From NCBI GenBank assembly GCA_903914415.1, contig CAIWOY010000235.1:1-42491 (forward strand): a stretch of DNA of 42,491 nt, read 5' to 3'. Position numbers and translations under genes: made by a program. Shown in pieces: positions 7,256 through 15,589 of this stretch. Source of the stretch: an uncultured Phycisphaerales bacterium (GTDB lineage: Bacteria > Planctomycetota > Phycisphaerae > UBA1845 > Fen-1342). Within the stretch, counting starts at the first letter, position 1. Every line of letters begins with the position of its first letter. Below the pieces are notes generated by a model, which searched no databases, was not told the DNA's origin, and saw nothing but the letters and a program-made list of their open reading frames with translations.

Positions 7256-10200
7256 ATGCCCGACTTGCTCACATACGACGTCTTCCTGAGCTACGCCTCG
7301 CCGGACCGCCCGGCCGTGCGCGGCCTGGCCGAGCGCCTCAAAGCGGACGGCCTCCGCGTCTGGTTCGACGACTGGGAAATCAAGGCCGGCGACAACATCC
7401 CGCTCGCGATCTCCCACGGCGTCGAGCAATCGCGCGTCCTCGTGCTCTTCATGACCCCGGCGTTCTTCGCGTCCGAGTGGACGAAGTTCGAGAGCTACTC
7501 GCTGATCTTCCGCGACCCCACGAACCAGGGCCGCCGCTTCATCCCGCTCCTGGCGACCGACTGCCACCTTCCGGTGACCCTGGCCCAGTTCCGCTACATC
7601 GACTGGCGCGGCCAGTCCGACCAAACGTATCAGGAAGTCCTCACGGCCTGCGGCCCGAGTGCGCCTACCGCCCCCGCTCCGCCGCCCGCATCCGGCACCG
7701 CATCCCATCCCGCCCCGCACCGCCCAACTCATCCGCGGCAGCCGCCGAAGACCACGCGCGCCCGAGTCCGGCGGCCCACGGCCCTGATGACGATCGAAGG
7801 TCACGAGAGCATGGTCTTATCCGTCGCGGTGACCCCTGACGGGCGTCGCATCGTCTCGGCTTCCAGCGACGAAACACTCCTGGTATGGGACCTGGACTCT
7901 GGCCGGTTACTCGCCACGCTGCAAGAGGAAGGCATGAGCAATGCCGTCGCCGTGACGCCCGACGGACGCCGTGTCATCTCCGCCCCGTCCAAGTTCACGG
8001 TGTGGGATTTGGACTCAGGTCAGTTGCTCGCGACGTGGGACAGTCACACCGAGTCTGTCCTCTCCCTCGCTGTGACGCCGGATGGGGAGCGCATCGTTTC
8101 AGGCTCGTTTGAGGGCGTGTCGCGGGGATGCGACCCGGAGTCGAGCCCGTTGCGGGTTTGGGACCTGGGGTCGGGGCGGCCACTCGCGAAGTTGGTCGGA
8201 CACGCAGGCTGTGTTAACGCCGTCGCGGTGACGCCGGACGGGCACCGTGTCGTTTCGGGCTCGAACGACCAAACGCTGCGTTTGTGGGAGCTGGAGTCGG
8301 GCCGGCCCCTCGCTACATTGAGAGGACACACGGATGCCGTCACCTCCGTCGTAGCGACGCCCGACGGATGCCGCATCGTGTCGGGCTCATGGGACCACAC
8401 CCTGCGGGTGTGGGACCTGGATTCGGCTCAGCTACTCGCGACGTTGGAAGGGCACACGGGACCCATCAGCTCCGTCGCGGTGACGCCCAATGGGCGCGCG
8501 GTCATTTCCGGTTCATTGGATGAGACGGTCCGGGTGTGGGATCTGCAGTCCGGGCGGTCACTCGCTACGCTGCTCGGGCACGAAGCTCGTGTGAACGCCA
8601 TCGCGGTGACCCCTGACGGGCGCCGCATCATCTCGGGCTCGGATGACAAAACGCTGCGTGTGTGGGACCTCACGGCGATTCTGGATTCCGGCCCAACCGC
8701 GCCTACCCGCCGCTACACGAACGCCAAAGTTGTCCTGGTCGGCGACACTGGCGTGGGCAAGACCGGTCTTTCGCTGCGCCTCTGCCAAGACCGCTTCGAG
8801 GCGACAGAATCGACCCACGGCATGCACATTGCCCGCCTGCCCCTGCCGGCAGAGGGCCACGCCGACGACGACCTGGAGCGTGAAGTCTGGCTCTGGGACT
8901 TCGCCGGCCAGCCTGACTACCGCCTGATCAATCAACTCTATATGGACGAGACCTCGCTCGGCGTGGTGGTCTTCGACCCCCAGGACGACAGTCCCTTTGA
9001 CACGTTGGCCCATTGGTCGCAGGCGCTCGATGCGGCGGTCAAGCACCGCCCACCCAAGTTGCTCGTCGCCGCCCGCTGCGATCGCGGCGGCATCACCGTC
9101 AGCCGCAAACGCTTTGAGCAGTTCTGCCGCGATCACGGCTTCGTGGGCTTGCTCCAGACGGCCGCCAAGACCGCCGACGGCTGCAATGAGCTGAAGAAAG
9201 CCATCGCGGAGCACATCCCCTGGGACCGGCTGCCATGGACGGCCACCGATGCGCTGTTCAAGACGCTGAAGGATGCCATCATTGCGGTGCGCGAAGGCGG
9301 CGGCGTGCTCATCCGCATGTCCGAATTGGGCCAGCGCCTCGAGCTGGCGCTGCCCGGCGTGACCATCGGAGCCGAGGAGCTACGGGCCGTCGTCGGGCTC
9401 ATGCAGGGCCAAGGCGTTATCCAAGAGCTGGACTTCGGCGACTTTGTCCTGCTCCAGCCGGCCGAGATCAACCGTTATGCCTCCGTCATCGTGCGCTCGG
9501 CTCGCGAGCACATGGACGAGATGGGTGCGGTGCCGGAGCGCCAGGTCCTCGATGGCCGCCTGGACTTCAAGGGCATGGAGCGACTCGCGCCCGAAGACGA
9601 ACGCATTCTCCTGCGGGCGATCGTGCAGACGCTTCTGGACCGCGCCTTGTGCCTCCGCGAAGAGACGCCCGCCGGCTCGCTGCTCGTCTTTCCGGCGTAC
9701 TTCAACCGCGACAAGCCCGACCTGCCGGAACATCCCCACGTCTTCGTCACCTACGGCTTTGCGGGCAAGCTCGACGAGATTTACGCGACGCTCGTCGTAC
9801 GCCTCAGCTACTCCGACGGGTTCAAGAAGGACGAGCTCTGGAAGGATGCGGCGGACTTCAAGACACATGGCGGCAAGCGTGTGGGCCTGGCGCTGCGCCG
9901 TAAGGCCGAGGCGCAATCCGAGCTGATTGTCTACTTCGAGCGCGGCGTCCCCGACGACACCAAGGTCACGTTCATCAAGTACGTGCACGAGCACCTGCTG
10001 CGCCGGGCGCAGGAGGGCAGCGTCACGCGCGTGCGGACGTACGTCTGCCCGCATTGCGACACGCCGGTCGAAAACCGCAGGGCCATCGAGATCCGCGTTC
10101 GCGACGGCAAGCGCGACATCCTATGTGCGGCGTGTGAGAAACGCGTGCCGTTGATTGACCTGATCGAGGAGAAGTTCGCGTCCGACGAGTTCCGCCAGAA

Positions 10201-10702
10201 GGTGCGCGAGCTGGACGAGCGCGCCCAGATCAACATCGACAACGAGAGCCGCGAGTTGATCCTGGTCGGACACGCCTTCGCGATCGCCGGCGAAGCCGGC
10301 CAGATCTTCCGCCCCACGCCCAACTCCGACTGGGGCATCGACGGCGAAATCGAGTTCAAGGACGACCGCGCCGAGGCGAGCGGCCAGCGCGTGTACTTGC
10401 AACTGAAGTCCGGCGACTCGTACCTGTACAAACGCCAGCGCGACGACCAGGAAATCTTCACCATCAAGAATCCGCGCCACGCCGAGTACTGGCAGAAGCA
10501 CGCCTACCCGGTGATGCTCGTGATTCGCACCTCGGAGGGCACGATCCGCTGGATGAACGTCACCGAGTACCTCCGCGACTACTTCCAGCAACACGGCAAA
10601 CAGGCCACGCAGATCGTCTTCGCCGGCGAGCCCTTCACCGCCCTCAATCTCGACCGCCGCCGCCGCCGCATCCTCGGCCTCCCCGTCGCCCAAGCCCCCT
10701 GA
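7256..10702 (+). CDS. TIR - seven WD40 - Roc-like GTPase - COR-like - zinc ribbon - DUF4365-like multidomain protein
   Basis: Single 1148-residue signalling/conflict protein. TIR domain about 4-125 (YDVFLSYASPD, VWFDDWEIKAGD), with the likely NADase glutamate E79 at the place expected from the W-x3-E pattern (SEWTKFE). A Pro-rich linker covers about 130-175. Seven WD40 repeats span 180 to about 480, each with VTPDGRRIxSxSxDxTLxVWDLxSG. The Roc-like GTPase spans about 490-660: P-loop GDTGVGKT 496-503, switch II DFAGQ 548-552, and ARCD ending at D609 in place of NKxD. A COR-like region covers about 680-860. The zinc ribbon is C931, C934, C957, C960. The DUF4365-like PD-(D/E)XK fold spans about 985-1140 (SDWGIDGEIE with D1029, then LQLKSG with K1051). 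The likely role is ligand sensing by the propeller, a GTP switch, and NAD cleavage and/or DNA cutting as outputs; this is inferred. It stands alone, with no clear partner genes. The ATG has no strong Shine-Dalgarno sequence. Confidence 0.9.
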   Translation: MPDLLTYDVFLSYASPDRPAVRGLAERLKADGLRVWFDDWEIKAGDNIPLAISHGVEQSRVLVLFMTPAFFASEWTKFESYSLIFRDPTNQGRRFIPLLATDCHLPVTLAQFRYIDWRGQSDQTYQEVLTACGPSAPTAPAPPPASGTASHPAPHRPTHPRQPPKTTRARVRRPTALMTIEGHESMVLSVAVTPDGRRIVSASSDETLLVWDLDSGRLLATLQEEGMSNAVAVTPDGRRVISAPSKFTVWDLDSGQLLATWDSHTESVLSLAVTPDGERIVSGSFEGVSRGCDPESSPLRVWDLGSGRPLAKLVGHAGCVNAVAVTPDGHRVVSGSNDQTLRLWELESGRPLATLRGHTDAVTSVVATPDGCRIVSGSWDHTLRVWDLDSAQLLATLEGHTGPISSVAVTPNGRAVISGSLDETVRVWDLQSGRSLATLLGHEARVNAIAVTPDGRRIISGSDDKTLRVWDLTAILDSGPTAPTRRYTNAKVVLVGDTGVGKTGLSLRLCQDRFEATESTHGMHIARLPLPAEGHADDDLEREVWLWDFAGQPDYRLINQLYMDETSLGVVVFDPQDDSPFDTLAHWSQALDAAVKHRPPKLLVAARCDRGGITVSRKRFEQFCRDHGFVGLLQTAAKTADGCNELKKAIAEHIPWDRLPWTATDALFKTLKDAIIAVREGGGVLIRMSELGQRLELALPGVTIGAEELRAVVGLMQGQGVIQELDFGDFVLLQPAEINRYASVIVRSAREHMDEMGAVPERQVLDGRLDFKGMERLAPEDERILLRAIVQTLLDRALCLREETPAGSLLVFPAYFNRDKPDLPEHPHVFVTYGFAGKLDEIYATLVVRLSYSDGFKKDELWKDAADFKTHGGKRVGLALRRKAEAQSELIVYFERGVPDDTKVTFIKYVHEHLLRRAQEGSVTRVRTYVCPHCDTPVENRRAIEIRVRDGKRDILCAACEKRVPLIDLIEEKFASDEFRQKVRELDERAQINIDNESRELILVGHAFAIAGEAGQIFRPTPNSDWGIDGEIEFKDDRAEASGQRVYLQLKSGDSYLYKRQRDDQEIFTIKNPRHAEYWQKHAYPVMLVIRTSEGTIRWMNVTEYLRDYFQQHGKQATQIVFAGEPFTALNLDRRRRRILGLPVAQAP

Positions 10703-10742
10703 CCCCGCCCCCGCCCGCGAATCCGCCCTCCGTCATTCACTT

Positions 10743-10774
10743 TCCGCCCCTCCGTGCCTTCGTCCCTCCGTCCC
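10743..10774. repeat. Degenerate 8-bp tandem repeat, four units
   Basis: Four consecutive units: TCCGCCCC, TCCGTGCC, TTCGTCCC, TCCGTCCC. Looks like slippage-generated simple sequence. Confidence 0.7.
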
Positions 10775-10977
10775 TGCTTTTTTCCGCCAATCTCCGCTAC
10801 CCGCCGCCAATCTCGCGCAAACCGCCCGCCCCGCCTTGCCCCCGCCCGCCGCTGTGCTAGTATTTCTAGTATGCCCGCTCCGCGCCTCGGCCCCTGGTCC
10901 CTGCGCCCCCTCGGCCCTCCGCCCCTCGCCCCCTGCGCGCGAGTTATCGGAAGAATGCCATTTACGGGGCGCACACT

Positions 10978-11001
10978 CTTGGCATTCTTGGCATCCTTGC
11001 G
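10978..11001. repeat. 9-bp tandem repeat CTTGGCAT[T/C]
   Basis: CTTGGCATT, CTTGGCATC and a partial CTTGCG. A related CTTGGCGGT/CTTGCC pair lies about 60 bases further on (around 11057-11071). Confidence 0.6.
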
Positions 11002-11085
11002 TTTTCACCAGCGCCAGCGGCCTTTTTATCCGGAACCATGCCAACCGCTTGCCACTCTTGGCGGTCTTGCCCCGCGCCGCGTGCG

Positions 11086-11961
11086 CTACCGGCCGGCGGC
11101 CAGCCCCTCGGCGGTCCGCGGGCACGCCAGCACGTTGCAGCGCTCGACCGGCGGCGCCGCGAGCGGCACCAATTCCCCGCGCTCCACGATGCTGTGCAGC
11201 TCGTACCCCCGCTCCGTCAGAAGCTCGCACACCTGCCGGGCCGCGCCGCCCAGCTCGTGCAGGAAGCCGTCGTCCAGCTCGAGAATCAGGAACGGCCGGT
11301 CGCGGTCGAGCAAGCCCCGCATCCCCCGCAGAGCCAGCAGCTCCGCCCCCTCCACGTCGATCTTGACCAGCCGCACGGCGGGCAAGTCGTCCAGCAGCGA
11401 GTCGATCGTCACGCTCGGCACGGTCGTGACGCCGCCGGCCGCGCGGCCCAGGTCGCGAAGCGACGAATACCCAGTGCGTTCCGGCGTGGCCATGAAAAAC
11501 TCGGTCTGCCCGCAGCGGTCCGTGACGGCGGCCCCGTGCACGTCGATGTTCGCGAGCGGGTTCAGCCGCGCGTTGGTCCGCAGGCACGGCAGCGTCTGCG
11601 GCGACGGCTCGAAGGCATGGACGCAGCCGGCGGAGCCGACGAGCCGAGCCGCGACCAGCGTGTAGTAGCCGACGTTGGCGCCGATATCGAGCACGCAATC
11701 GCCGGTCCGCAGCAGATGGATGAAGTGACGCGTGAGCCGCTCGCGCGGGTCGAACCCGTGCACGTAAATCCTGCGCCCGTTCTCGTCGCGCGGGTGCACG
11801 CGCACGTGGAGGTCACCCGCGAACCGCAGCGTCTTCGGCGGCAACGCCGCGAGCGCCGCCTCGTGCTGCTCCAGCCAGCGCACGATCCGCCACCGTCCCG
11901 GCAGCCGGTGCAGGTTCCGCGTGGCCCAGGCCAGCCCTTCGACGACCACCGGCGGCGGCAT
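11086..11961 (-). CDS. FkbM family SAM-dependent methyltransferase
   Basis: 291 residues, normal length for FkbM-type O-methyltransferases. The SAM-binding motif I is VLDIGANVGYYTL (residues 90-102), motif II is HAFEPSPQ (E118), and the KIDVEGAELLAL motif (D202, E204) is diagnostic of the family. Such enzymes commonly O-methylate sugars in surface glycans, which fits the neighbouring glycosyltransferases; the acceptor is unknown. The ATG at 11961 is preceded by GGAG. A palindromic repeat and a tandem array lie directly upstream, so its promoter must lie in or beyond them. It is divergent from the glycosyltransferase gene at 12188. Confidence 0.93.
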   Translation of the reverse strand: MPPPVVVEGLAWATRNLHRLPGRWRIVRWLEQHEAALAALPPKTLRFAGDLHVRVHPRDENGRRIYVHGFDPRERLTRHFIHLLRTGDCVLDIGANVGYYTLVAARLVGSAGCVHAFEPSPQTLPCLRTNARLNPLANIDVHGAAVTDRCGQTEFFMATPERTGYSSLRDLGRAAGGVTTVPSVTIDSLLDDLPAVRLVKIDVEGAELLALRGMRGLLDRDRPFLILELDDGFLHELGGAARQVCELLTERGYELHSIVERGELVPLAAPPVERCNVLACPRTAEGLAAGR

Positions 11962-11975
11962 CGTTTTTCTTCTCC

Positions 11976-12000
11976 ACGTCGGCCACGGGGGGCCGACGCT
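11976..12000 (+). repeat. Palindromic (REP-like) repeat, copy 1
   Basis: GTCGGCC and GGCCGAC arms flank a CACGGGG-type core. The reverse complement is found at 32285-32309 with one mismatch in 25 bases. Its right part is the unit that is expanded in the tandem array beginning at 11991. Confidence 0.85.
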
Positions 12001-12130
12001 ACAGCGCCCGGGCCGAGGCTACAGCGGCCGGGCCGACGCTACAACGGCCGGGCCGACGCTACAACGCCCGGGCCGACGCTACGGCGCCCGGGCCGACGCC
12101 ACAGCGCCCGGGCCGACGCTACGACGCGCC
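11991..12130. repeat. Tandem array of seven 20-bp units
   Basis: The unit GGCCGACGCTACARCGSCCG repeats at 11991, 12011, 12031, 12051, 12071, 12091 and 12111, with few substitutions; the last unit decays. There are no unique spacers, so it is not a CRISPR array. It lies between the divergent FkbM and glycosyltransferase genes. Confidence 0.95.
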
Positions 12131-12187
12131 GCACGACGCGGGCGCACGTTTCATGCCTCCAATCCGTATCGGTCGATAAAACCACCA

Positions 12188-13444
12188 GTGAGCATGCGCG
12201 CCGCCGGAACTCGCGACTTCTACATCGCCAGCCACAGCAACGTGTACGGCTGGGGCGGCGGGCTTGCATTCACGCTCGGGCTCGCCGATGCGTTCCGGCA
12301 GCTCGGGCACACGAGCCTCGTACTCGGCGTCGACGACGCTGCACCCCTGAGCCGGCGTCCTTTCGCGGGACAACGGCTGAATCTGCCCACCGGCGTGCCC
12401 AAAGCCCTCTGGCGCGTGCGCAGTTGGTGCCTGCCGGTGATGCTGGCGCGCTCGCTGCGCCGGCTCCCACCGCCGCGCGTGGCCTTCGTCACCGTAAGCC
12501 CTACCTGGGTCGTCGCGGCCAAGCGCGCCTGGCCCGACGTCCCGGTGGTCTTTGCCTTCGCGTGCCTGCTCAGCAACTGCCTGCCCTTCACCTGGCCCGG
12601 ACGCCGGCCCGCCCGGCTCTGGGCCCGCGTGGACTATCGGGGTATTCAGCGGGCCGAGCAGCTGGCGTTCGCCCAGGCGGACCTGGTTCTCGCCCCGACC
12701 CACCAGAGCATGGACGAGATCGCCGCCTTCGTCCGCCGTCCGGTCGCACGCCTGGAACGCTGTGACTATGGCGTTCGCCCGCTGCCCGGCGCGTCCGCGC
12801 TGCGCACGCTCCAGCGCCAGGCGCTGGGCGCGCGGCCGGACGATTTCCTCGTTGCCGCCATCGGCGTCTGCGACCGCAACAAGGCATTCGACGTGGCCCT
12901 GCGCGCCTGGCCGCAGGTCGATCGCCGGGCCCACCTCCTGATCGTCGGCGACGGCCCGGAGCGGGCAACCCTGGAGCGCCTGACCGAAACGCTCGATCTG
13001 ACCGCCCGGGTCACCTTCGCCGGCGCGCAGCGTGACATGGCTGCGTGGTACGCCGCCGCGGACTGCGTGCTCTCGACCAGCGGCTACGACACCTTCCCGA
13101 ACGTGCTGCTGGAGGCGCTGGACCTGGGCCGCCCGGTCGTCGTGCCGGAGCACGACCCCCCGCGCGCGTACTCCGGCTTCGCGGAGGTCGTACGCGAACA
13201 TCGCTGCGGGCTGATCTACGACCGCAGCGCGCCCGCGGCACTGGCCGCCTGTCTCAACCGCCTGGCGCGGGACCCGCGCGCGGCGGCGGAACTGGGCGCC
13301 CGCGGCCTTCACACCGCACGCCGCCGCTACCGGTGGAAGCAAGCCGCGGCGCGTATTCTGAACCACTGCGGCGTAGCACCGCCGGCCCCGAAACCCCACC
13401 GCGAGCCCGCGGCATTACAGACGGCGACGGGGGTGCCGGCGTGA
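12188..13444 (+). CDS. GT4-type glycosyltransferase (tandem paralogue A)
   Basis: 418 residues, GT-B fold. The N-terminal glycine-rich acceptor loop is SHSNVYGWGGGLAF. The C-terminal donor domain has GVCDRNKAFDVAL, LLIVGDGPERATLERL, WYAAADCVLSTSGYDTFPNVLLEALDLGRPVV. The last stretch matches the GT4 E-x7-E motif with Asp in the first place (D-TFPNVLL-E). It would transfer a sugar from a nucleotide-sugar donor to the growing lipid-linked glycan in the cytoplasm. GTG at 12188 was chosen because the next, clearly homologous gene also begins GTGAGC; an ATG two codons later is possible. The frame stays open upstream through the 20-bp array, but that part is repeat DNA. Its TGA overlaps the next GTG (GTGA). 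Confidence 0.88.
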   Translation: MSMRAAGTRDFYIASHSNVYGWGGGLAFTLGLADAFRQLGHTSLVLGVDDAAPLSRRPFAGQRLNLPTGVPKALWRVRSWCLPVMLARSLRRLPPPRVAFVTVSPTWVVAAKRAWPDVPVVFAFACLLSNCLPFTWPGRRPARLWARVDYRGIQRAEQLAFAQADLVLAPTHQSMDEIAAFVRRPVARLERCDYGVRPLPGASALRTLQRQALGARPDDFLVAAIGVCDRNKAFDVALRAWPQVDRRAHLLIVGDGPERATLERLTETLDLTARVTFAGAQRDMAAWYAAADCVLSTSGYDTFPNVLLEALDLGRPVVVPEHDPPRAYSGFAEVVREHRCGLIYDRSAPAALAACLNRLARDPRAAAELGARGLHTARRRYRWKQAAARILNHCGVAPPAPKPHREPAALQTATGVPA

Positions 13445-14679
13445 GCATCGCCGGCGAAAAATGCGACGTGTACGTCGGCTGTCACGGCGACCTCGCCGGC
13501 TGGGGCGGCGCGATGATCGCGGGTCGCGGCCTGGCGACGGCGTGCACACGCGCCGGCCTTCGAACGACGCTACTGGGAATGGGCGCGCGCCAGCCCGAGT
13601 CTCCCGTCACCGCCGACGGCATTCCGCAGCGCAACGTGCCCGTGGACCCCCGGCCGCTGCTCTGGCGCGTACACACCTGGTGCCTTCCGCGCATGCTCGC
13701 CCGGCAACTGCGCGCCCAAGCGCCGCCGCGACTGGCGTTCGTCAGCTTCTCGCCATTCTGGACGGTGGCGGCCCGGCAGGCGTGGCCCGCGACGCGCGTG
13801 TTGTTTCGCTATCAAGGCCTTTTGAGCAACTGCCTGCCCTTCACCCGCCCACCCGACGATCGCCCCGGTTTCTGGGAGCGGATCGCGCGGCGCGGCACGC
13901 ACGCGAGCGAGCGCAGCGCCCTGCGGGCGGCGGACTTGGTCCTGGTGCCGACGCAAGAGCACGCCGGCGAAATCGTCGCGTTCGAGCCGGCGGCCCGCGG
14001 ACGCGTGCACGTGTGTCTCGAGGATTGCCGGCGGTACGACACCCCAGCCGCCCTGCGGCAGCAGACGCGCGCCAGCCTCCGCCTCAGCGACACCGAATTC
14101 CTGATCGTGCTCGTCGGCAGTTGCGACCGCAATAAGGCTTTTGACCACGCGCTGCGCGAACTGGCCCAGGTCGAGCCGCGCGGCCGCCTGGCGATCGTCG
14201 GCGACGGCCCGCAGCGCCACGAACTGCACGAGTTGGCAGCCACGCTCGGCCTGACGCAGCGCGTGCACTTCGCCGGCGTACAAGCTGACATGGCCCCGTG
14301 GTACGCCGCCGCCGACTGCGTCATCTCGACCAGCCACTACGACACGTTTCCCAACGTGATCCGCGAAGCGATGGCGTGCGGACGCCCCGTCATCGTCCCC
14401 GCGCATGACCCCCCGCGCACATACGCCGGTATCTCCGGGCTCTTGCGGCGGGAAGGCGGCGGGCTGCTATACGAGCGGCTACGGGGCGGGGCCCTCGCGG
14501 AGCAGCTCCACACGCTGCTCGCGGATCCCACGCGCGCCCGCGAGCTGGGCGCCGCCGCGCGCCGGGTCGCCGAGCGCTTGTTCCGCTGGGACGAGACGCT
14601 CAGCCACGTGTGCAACGCAGCAGCGCATGCGCCAGCCGTCCCCATTCCCAGCGCGCTCGTCCGCGCGGCTGAACCATGA
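13441..14679 (+). CDS. GT4-type glycosyltransferase (tandem paralogue B)
   Basis: 412 residues, clearly homologous along its length to the preceding gene (GWGGAMIAG, WCLPRMLAR, LLSNCLPFTRP, GSCDRNKAFDHAL, AIVGDGPQRHEL, STSHYDTFPNVIREAMACGRPVIVPAHDPPR). The pair probably arose by duplication and may add related sugars in sequence. The donor motif again has Asp for the first Glu of E-x7-E. The GTG start overlaps the upstream stop as GTGA, so the two are translationally coupled. Its last 80 bases overlap the 3' end of the convergent GT2 gene, which is unusual; both frames look genuine. Confidence 0.88.
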   Translation: MSIAGEKCDVYVGCHGDLAGWGGAMIAGRGLATACTRAGLRTTLLGMGARQPESPVTADGIPQRNVPVDPRPLLWRVHTWCLPRMLARQLRAQAPPRLAFVSFSPFWTVAARQAWPATRVLFRYQGLLSNCLPFTRPPDDRPGFWERIARRGTHASERSALRAADLVLVPTQEHAGEIVAFEPAARGRVHVCLEDCRRYDTPAALRQQTRASLRLSDTEFLIVLVGSCDRNKAFDHALRELAQVEPRGRLAIVGDGPQRHELHELAATLGLTQRVHFAGVQADMAPWYAAADCVISTSHYDTFPNVIREAMACGRPVIVPAHDPPRTYAGISGLLRREGGGLLYERLRGGALAEQLHTLLADPTRARELGAAARRVAERLFRWDETLSHVCNAAAHAPAVPIPSALVRAAEP

Positions 14680-15589
14680 GCGAGCGAAACCCGTAGCGGG
14701 CCGCGGCGGCGTACCGGCCCTCGTGGTACGTCCAGTCGCGGAGCAGCCCCAGGGCGCGCGCCAGGCCACGCCGCCAGTATGCCCGGCAGTCGGGCCGCCG
14801 GCGCAGCTCGCGCAGCAGCAGGTAGCGCATCGCGACCTCTTCCACTTTGGCGCGCTCGCGGTTCCTTGTGAGACTCAGCGGAGCGCCCTGGCTGTAGGTC
14901 GTCAGGTGGGCATCCAGATACACGGCGGGCGCGCGACACGCGAGCTGAAGCCACAGGTAGTGGTCGTGGCAGACCCGCAAGCGCGGGTCGAAGAGCCGCG
15001 TCTGCGCCAGGTGCGCCGCGCGCACCATCACGGACGGCGTCGCGATGAAGCAGCTTTCGAACAGATGCGGGGCGATGTCGAACGGCTGATCGCGCGGGAT
15101 CGGCGGAACGTCGGGCTCGCCCTGCCGCCCGTCGGGACTTTGCCAGCGGGCACGCCCCGCGACGAGCGCGACCGCTGTGTGCCGCCGCATCGCGTCGAGT
15201 TGTCGTTCAACGGTCTCCGGCAGCCACTGGTCGTCGGAGTCCAGGAAGGCAACGAACTCGTTGGGCTGCACCCGAATGGCGGTGTTGCGCGCCGCGGACG
15301 CACCGGCGTTGCGCTGCCGGAGATACGTGATCTCGCGGCCGAACCGCCGGGCGACCTCCGGCGTGCGATCGGTGCTCCCGTCGTCGATGACTACAATGTC
15401 ACAAAGTCGCCGCGCCGTCTGCGTCAAGGCGCTTTCCACGGCGCGCGGCAGCAGCGCGGCACGGTTATACGTCGGGATAACCGCCGTCACGCGCCCGTTG
15501 CAATACGCCGCACCGGGGATCACGGACGCCGCACCGCTACCGGTCTGGTGGGTGTTGACCATCAGGATGTTCAGAGGGCGGGCTCCCAT
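14600..15589 (-). CDS. GT2-type family glycosyltransferase
   Basis: 329 residues, GT-A fold. Motifs in order: VTAVIPTYNRAALLPRAVES (about 34-53), IVVIDDGSTD (65-74), QRNAGASAARNTAI (92-105) and the metal/nucleotide-binding FLDSDDQWLP (D117, D119, D120). Then HDHYLWLQLA and a C-terminal helical part follow. Predicted inverting transferase using a UDP/GDP-sugar on a lipid-linked acceptor. The ATG at 15589 has GGAG five bases upstream. The open frame continues upstream but without a credible start. The 3' end overlaps that of the convergent GT4 gene by 80 bases. Confidence 0.9.
   Translation of the reverse strand: MGARPLNILMVNTHQTGSGAASVIPGAAYCNGRVTAVIPTYNRAALLPRAVESALTQTARRLCDIVVIDDGSTDRTPEVARRFGREITYLRQRNAGASAARNTAIRVQPNEFVAFLDSDDQWLPETVERQLDAMRRHTAVALVAGRARWQSPDGRQGEPDVPPIPRDQPFDIAPHLFESCFIATPSVMVRAAHLAQTRLFDPRLRVCHDHYLWLQLACRAPAVYLDAHLTTYSQGAPLSLTRNRERAKVEEVAMRYLLLRELRRRPDCRAYWRRGLARALGLLRDWTYHEGRYAAAARYGFRSLMVQPRGRARWEWGRLAHALLRCTRG

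Larger units (their letters stand above)
10703..11085. other. Intergenic region with short tandem repeats, no gene seen
   Basis: 383 bases between two convergent genes. It holds a degenerate 8-bp tandem repeat (10743-10774), a small TAGTATTTCTAGTA near-palindrome (about 10858-10871) and 9-bp CTTGGCATT-type repeats (10978-11001). Pyrimidine-rich on the plus strand. Open frames here are low-complexity and not convincing. Confidence 0.6.

Noticed and set aside
11991-12130. Possible CRISPR array
   Set aside because: Units are contiguous 20-mers without unique spacers, and no cas genes are seen.
11921-12187. Upstream extension of the first GT4 gene through the tandem array
   Set aside because: The extra residues are translated repeats (RADATAPGPTL-like) absent from the paralogue next door.
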